Assembly (NCBI GenBank): GCA_015066005.1
Contig: SVPF01000011.1
Coordinates: 1 to 56,703 of the forward strand
Direction of reading: 5' to 3'
DNA: 56,703 nucleotides
Source: Oscillospiraceae bacterium
Lineage (GTDB): Bacteria; Bacillota; Clostridia; Oscillospirales; Acutalibacteraceae
Part shown: positions 54,238 through 56,703 of the stretch, one piece after another
Layout of the letters: the number at the start of each line of letters is the position of its first letter
How positions within the stretch are numbered: the stretch's first letter is position 1
Notes under the pieces: generated by a model
What the model was told of the DNA's origin: nothing
Database searches by the model: none
Seen by the model: the letters and a program-made list of their open reading frames with translations, nothing else
Translations under genes and position numbers: made by a program

Positions 54238-54246
54238 ATATACAAA

Positions 54247-54277
54247 TACCCCGTGGCAGAGAATCTACCACGGGGTA
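54247..54277 (-). terminator. terminator of cysK
   Basis: TACCCCGTGG (54247-54256) and CCACGGGGTA (54268-54277) with inner CAGA/TCTA pairing, 5 bases past the cysK stop. The T tract is short. Confidence 0.65.
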
Positions 54278-54282
54278 AATTA

Positions 54283-55212
54283 TTATATATCAAAAAGCTC
54301 GGTTGAAAGGTATCGGGATGCGCCGTCGGGCAAAATTACAACAATATTTTTACCCTTCATTTCTTCCCTTTTTGCAACCATAACTGCAGCGCAATAAGCC
54401 GCACCCGAGGAAATACCAACCGAAAGTCCCTCATTTACCGAAAGCTGCTGTGCATAGCTTATAGCATCATTATCGGCAACGGTAATTACCTCATCGCAAA
54501 CCGAAGCGTCATAATTTTCGGGGATAAAGCCTGCCCCTATGCCCTGAATTTTATGAGCACCGCTTTTGCCTGTTGTTATAAATGGTGATGAAAGCGGCTC
54601 AACACCGATTATTTTAATATCTTTATTCTTTTCTTTAAGATAGCGGCCAATGCCCGTAATAGTACCGCCCGAACCAATACCGCACACCACTGCATCTACC
54701 CTACCCTCTAAATCATTATAAATTTCAGGCGCGGTGGTTTTATAATGTGCTTCGGGGTTTGCAGGGTTATAAAACTGACCCGCAATAATGCTGTTTTCTA
54801 TTTCACGGTTTAGCTCCTCAGCCCTTTCAATGGAACCGTTCATACCCTTACTGCCTTCGGTTAAAACAACCTCTGCCCCGTAGGAAGCAATAAGCTTACG
54901 GCGTTCGACCGACATGGTTTCAGGCATAACCAAAATTGCATTATAGCCCTTTGCCGCACAAATTGCCGCAATCCCGATGCCCGTATTTCCCGAGGTTGGC
55001 TCTATAACCGTGCCACCCGCCTTTAAGCTACCATTTTTCTCGGCAGCTTCAATCATATTAAGTGCTACCCTGTCCTTAACACTGCCTGCAGGGTTAAAAT
55101 ATTCAAGCTTTGCAAAAACATTACCGCCAAAGCCGTATTTGTTTTTTGAATTATTTAAGGCCATAAGCGGCGTATTACCCACTATCTGACTTAAAGAATT
55201 ATATAATGCCAT
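54283..55212 (-). CDS. cysK: cysteine synthase (O-acetylserine sulfhydrylase) A
   Basis: A 309-residue PLP enzyme forming cysteine from O-acetylserine and sulfide. The PLP lysine is K46 (YFNPAGSVKDRVA); TSGNTGIG and the phosphate loop GIGSGGTITGIG are conserved, and the C-terminal SSGAA is present. ATG 55212 has GAGGTG six bases upstream. CysK is preferred over CysM by length and motif, but the two overlap in function. No cysE adjoins. Confidence 0.93.
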   Translation of the reverse strand: MALYNSLSQIVGNTPLMALNNSKNKYGFGGNVFAKLEYFNPAGSVKDRVALNMIEAAEKNGSLKAGGTVIEPTSGNTGIGIAAICAAKGYNAILVMPETMSVERRKLIASYGAEVVLTEGSKGMNGSIERAEELNREIENSIIAGQFYNPANPEAHYKTTAPEIYNDLEGRVDAVVCGIGSGGTITGIGRYLKEKNKDIKIIGVEPLSSPFITTGKSGAHKIQGIGAGFIPENYDASVCDEVITVADNDAISYAQQLSVNEGLSVGISSGAAYCAAVMVAKREEMKGKNIVVILPDGASRYLSTELFDI

Positions 55213-55230
55213 AAAAAACACCTCGTTTAT

Positions 55231-55260
55231 ATTTTACCCCAAACTACTTATACTTTGCAA
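55231..55260 (-). promoter_or_regulatory. candidate cysK promoter
   Basis: On the minus strand, TTGCAA (55260-55255), 18-base spacer and TAAAAT (55236-55231). Confidence 0.45.
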
Positions 55261-55267
55261 CAGTTAC

Positions 55268-55295
55268 TTGAAAAAATTTCAATTTTTGGTATAAT
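55268..55295 (+). promoter_or_regulatory. promoter of the GreA-like gene
   Basis: TTGAAA (55268-55273), 16-base spacer and extended TGGTATAAT (55290-55295), then GGGGTGAT before ATG 55311. Confidence 0.6.
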
Positions 55296-55310
55296 ATATG
55301 GGGTGATAAA

Positions 55311-55814
55311 ATGTTTGACGAATTAACAAGTGTTGATATTAAAAAAATGCAGGACGAGCTTGAATATAGAATAACCGTGCTTCGCCCCAAAATTTTGGAG
55401 GAGGTTGTTTTTACCCGAAGCTTTGGCGATTTATCCGAAAATGCCGAATACCACGCCGCCAAGCGTGAAAAGGGCAAAAACGAAAGCCGTATACGCTATC
55501 TTCGCAATATGATTAAAACCGCTGTGGTAATCGACACCGACAGCAAGGAAGATGAAATAGGCCTTTTTGACACGGTAACCTATTACGTTGAAGAGGATGA
55601 TTGCGAAGAACAGGTGCGAATTGTAACAACCCTTCGCCAAAATTCAATGGCGGGTATTATCAGTAAGGAATCCCCGCTGGGCTCGGCAATTATGGGCAAA
55701 AAGGTAAACGACCGTGTATATATTAAGGTAAACGATAATTACGGTTACTATATAGTAATAAGAAAAATTGAAAAAGGCGAAGATGATGAAAGCCTTGAAA
55801 TACGAAAATTTTAA
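55311..55814 (+). CDS. greA: GreA/GreB-family transcript cleavage/elongation factor
   Basis: A 167-residue protein. The N-terminal coiled coil carries the acidic tip GDLSENAEYHAAK (about 44-56), which reaches the polymerase active site to stimulate transcript cleavage. The C-terminal FKBP-like part contains SPLGSAIMGKKVNDRVYI, typical of GreA. Sequence outside these is divergent, so it may be a second Gre paralog instead of the main GreA. Single-gene unit. Confidence 0.88.
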   Translation: MFDELTSVDIKKMQDELEYRITVLRPKILEEVVFTRSFGDLSENAEYHAAKREKGKNESRIRYLRNMIKTAVVIDTDSKEDEIGLFDTVTYYVEEDDCEEQVRIVTTLRQNSMAGIISKESPLGSAIMGKKVNDRVYIKVNDNYGYYIVIRKIEKGEDDESLEIRKF

Positions 55815-55861
55815 AAAATAACTGCGTTAGAAGATAATAAACTTCTAACGCAGTTATTTTT
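55815..55861 (+). terminator. terminator of the GreA-like gene
   Basis: Nineteen-base perfect arms (55815-55833 and 55842-55860; core TAACTGCGTTAGAAG) directly after the stop, followed by T-rich sequence. Confidence 0.9.
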
Positions 55862-55864
55862 ATT

Positions 55865-56070
55865 TCAAATTTTAGTTTATCGGGATAATGAAGCACAAAC
55901 CACATTAAGAATTCGTAGGGGCAGGCGGTCTCACGCTGCGGCGTTTGGTCCCGCCACGGCTCTGACAGTCCACTGGACTGTCATTCACTTCCGTGTCGCA
56001 CGCTTTGCTACCTCGACTGCCCGTTAAAACTCGACTTTATTTGCGGACAGTCCGGGAGGCCTGTCCCTAC
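55865..56070. repeat. composite repeat D: inverted terminal unit plus GTAGGG...CCCTAC doublet
   Basis: 55865-55900 is the terminal unit (TTTATCGGGATAATGAAGCA) in the inverted orientation. It continues through ATTAAGAATTCGTAGGGGC like the reverse of repeat C. The interior (55915-56070) is bounded by GTAGGG and CCCTAC, and its last 31 bases match repeat C. The middle has small palindromes (GACAGTCCACTGGACTGTC) and no gene. This covers much of the 484-base gap. Confidence 0.75.
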
Positions 56071-56130
56071 AAAATATCAATATAGTCTGTGCGTTAAACC
56101 CCAATTTGTAATTACTCTATGTTTAAGACA

Positions 56131-56225
56131 AAGACTCATAATGCTTATATAATCATCATGATTAATAAAGAGTCTTATATAAAGAAAAAGAGTCATAACG
56201 ATTCTATTAAGAATCATCATGACTC
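56131..56225 (+). repeat. two tandem GACTC-bounded inverted repeats
   Basis: First: AAGACTC (56131-56137)/GAGTCTT (56170-56176) enclosing AATCATCATGATT. Second: GAGTCAT (56190-56196)/ATGACTC (56219-56225) with an inner GATTCT/AGAATC stem, giving a near-perfect long hairpin. They precede the partial gene at 56299 by about 75 bases; neither has a T tract. They could be operators, RNA leaders or a small repeat array. Confidence 0.6.
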
Positions 56226-56298
56226 AAGAAGATTGCATATACATTGAAAATTTCACATTTCTATGATATAATAATAAAAAATGTTTGGAGTTGGTTGT

Positions 56299-56703
56299 AT
56301 GGAAAATAAAACATATTCTCTGCCAATTAAAACCCCTAACGGAATTATTAAATTAAAAATCAATCACACTGTGATTAATAAAGATGATGAAAATATGAGC
56401 GTCATCATTTCAACAACTATCCAAGGTACACCCGTTTCTTATCAAACCGAAACAACCGAAGAAGCTCTAATTTTGCTCGCAAAGAATCTGCCTGAAAAGT
56501 GGCACATAAAGTCCTGCATCTCTTGTCGATTTGGCCATTTCTGTCCTGTAGGCAATTATGATAATGAACTGTTTTGCGTAACAGACTTTGCACCGAAAGA
56601 ACCCCGTGATTTATGGCATGTTACAGAGAATGAGATAGAACGAAAAAACAGAAGTCGCACACTATTTGATTGTTGCGACCACTACAAAGAACAAGCCGAA
56701 GAT
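56299..56703 (+). CDS. hypothetical cysteine-rich protein, 3'-truncated by the window
   Basis: An ATG at 56299, with GGAG eight bases upstream, opens a frame that stays open for 135 codons to the window edge. The first 60 residues look beta-rich (YSLPIKTPNGIIKLKINHTV, MSVIISTTIQGTPVSYQT). Then comes a cysteine cluster SCISCRFGHFCPVGNYDNELFC and later DCCDHYK, which may bind a metal. I do not recognise the family with certainty; it has the look of small defence- or phage-adjacent hypothetical proteins of gut Firmicutes. The real 3' end is outside the window. Confidence 0.6.
   Translation, partial: MENKTYSLPIKTPNGIIKLKINHTVINKDDENMSVIISTTIQGTPVSYQTETTEEALILLAKNLPEKWHIKSCISCRFGHFCPVGNYDNELFCVTDFAPKEPRDLWHVTENEIERKNRSRTLFDCCDHYKEQAED

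Overview
The window looks like a chromosomal stretch from a spore-forming, low-to-moderate G+C member of the Clostridia, most likely an Oscillospiraceae/Ruminococcaceae-type gut anaerobe. The evidence is the remains of a cotJ spore-coat operon at the left edge, an IspH protein fused to ribosomal-S1-type domains (typical of Clostridia), a zinc-finger ClpE-type ATPase, consensus sigma-A promoters, AGGAGG ribosome-binding sites, and interspersed short palindromic repeats of a kind common in that group. This taxonomic call is an inference; there is no rRNA gene here.

Layout. 1-2983: the end of cotJB and a cotJC cut off after 35 codons, then a tight minus-strand cassette of a TcdR/UviA-like sigma factor, a small protein, an M23 endopeptidase and an r1t-type holin, facing a divergent LytTR regulator whose receiver domain lacks its phosphorylation residues. 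3018-6931: rodA; a plus-strand operon tsaE-tsaB-rpiB-upp; a solitary mazF. 7273-18734: a twelve-gene minus-strand housekeeping run, ruvC-ruvA-ruvB-hypothetical-rRNA methyltransferase-ecfA1-ecfA2-ecfT-truA-DUF5711-cvpA-clpE. 18871-22983: the polyamine importer potABCD behind a 200-nt structured leader. 23023-34681: a long minus-strand biosynthetic operon, argG-argH-argC-argJ-argB-argD-argF-proB-proA-proC, covering arginine and proline synthesis from glutamate, with a small membrane protein and a REP-associated (RAYT) transposase at its end. 34847-39125: a sodium-dependent transporter, a 3'-5' exonuclease and typA. 39331-47402: a 1004-residue ABC exporter, then an operon of alpha/beta hydrolase, membrane-anchored MurF-like ligase, Ddl and a CDF cation transporter. 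47459-51403: a flavoprotein, cmk and ispH-S1. 51538-53780: serC-serA. 54283-55814: cysK and a divergent GreA-type factor. 56299-end: a partial cysteine-rich hypothetical gene.

Much of the window is ordinary metabolism and information processing in compact operons with ATGA or TAATG stop/start overlaps. The accessory signal sits in three places: the lysis-type cassette beside the broken cotJC (1-2983); the RAYT gene, which carries two identical inverted copies of a GTAG-headed palindrome inside its own reading frame, plus related GTAGGG...CCCTAC doublets at 54.1 and 55.9 kb; and a 181-bp multi-hairpin repeat present twice in opposite orientation (7.1 kb and 42.4 kb), whose terminal ~40 bp also flanks the other two repeats. 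No tRNA, rRNA, CRISPR array, integrase or complete insertion sequence other than the RAYT was recognised. All functional calls come from reading the translated sequence and remembering families; no database search was run.
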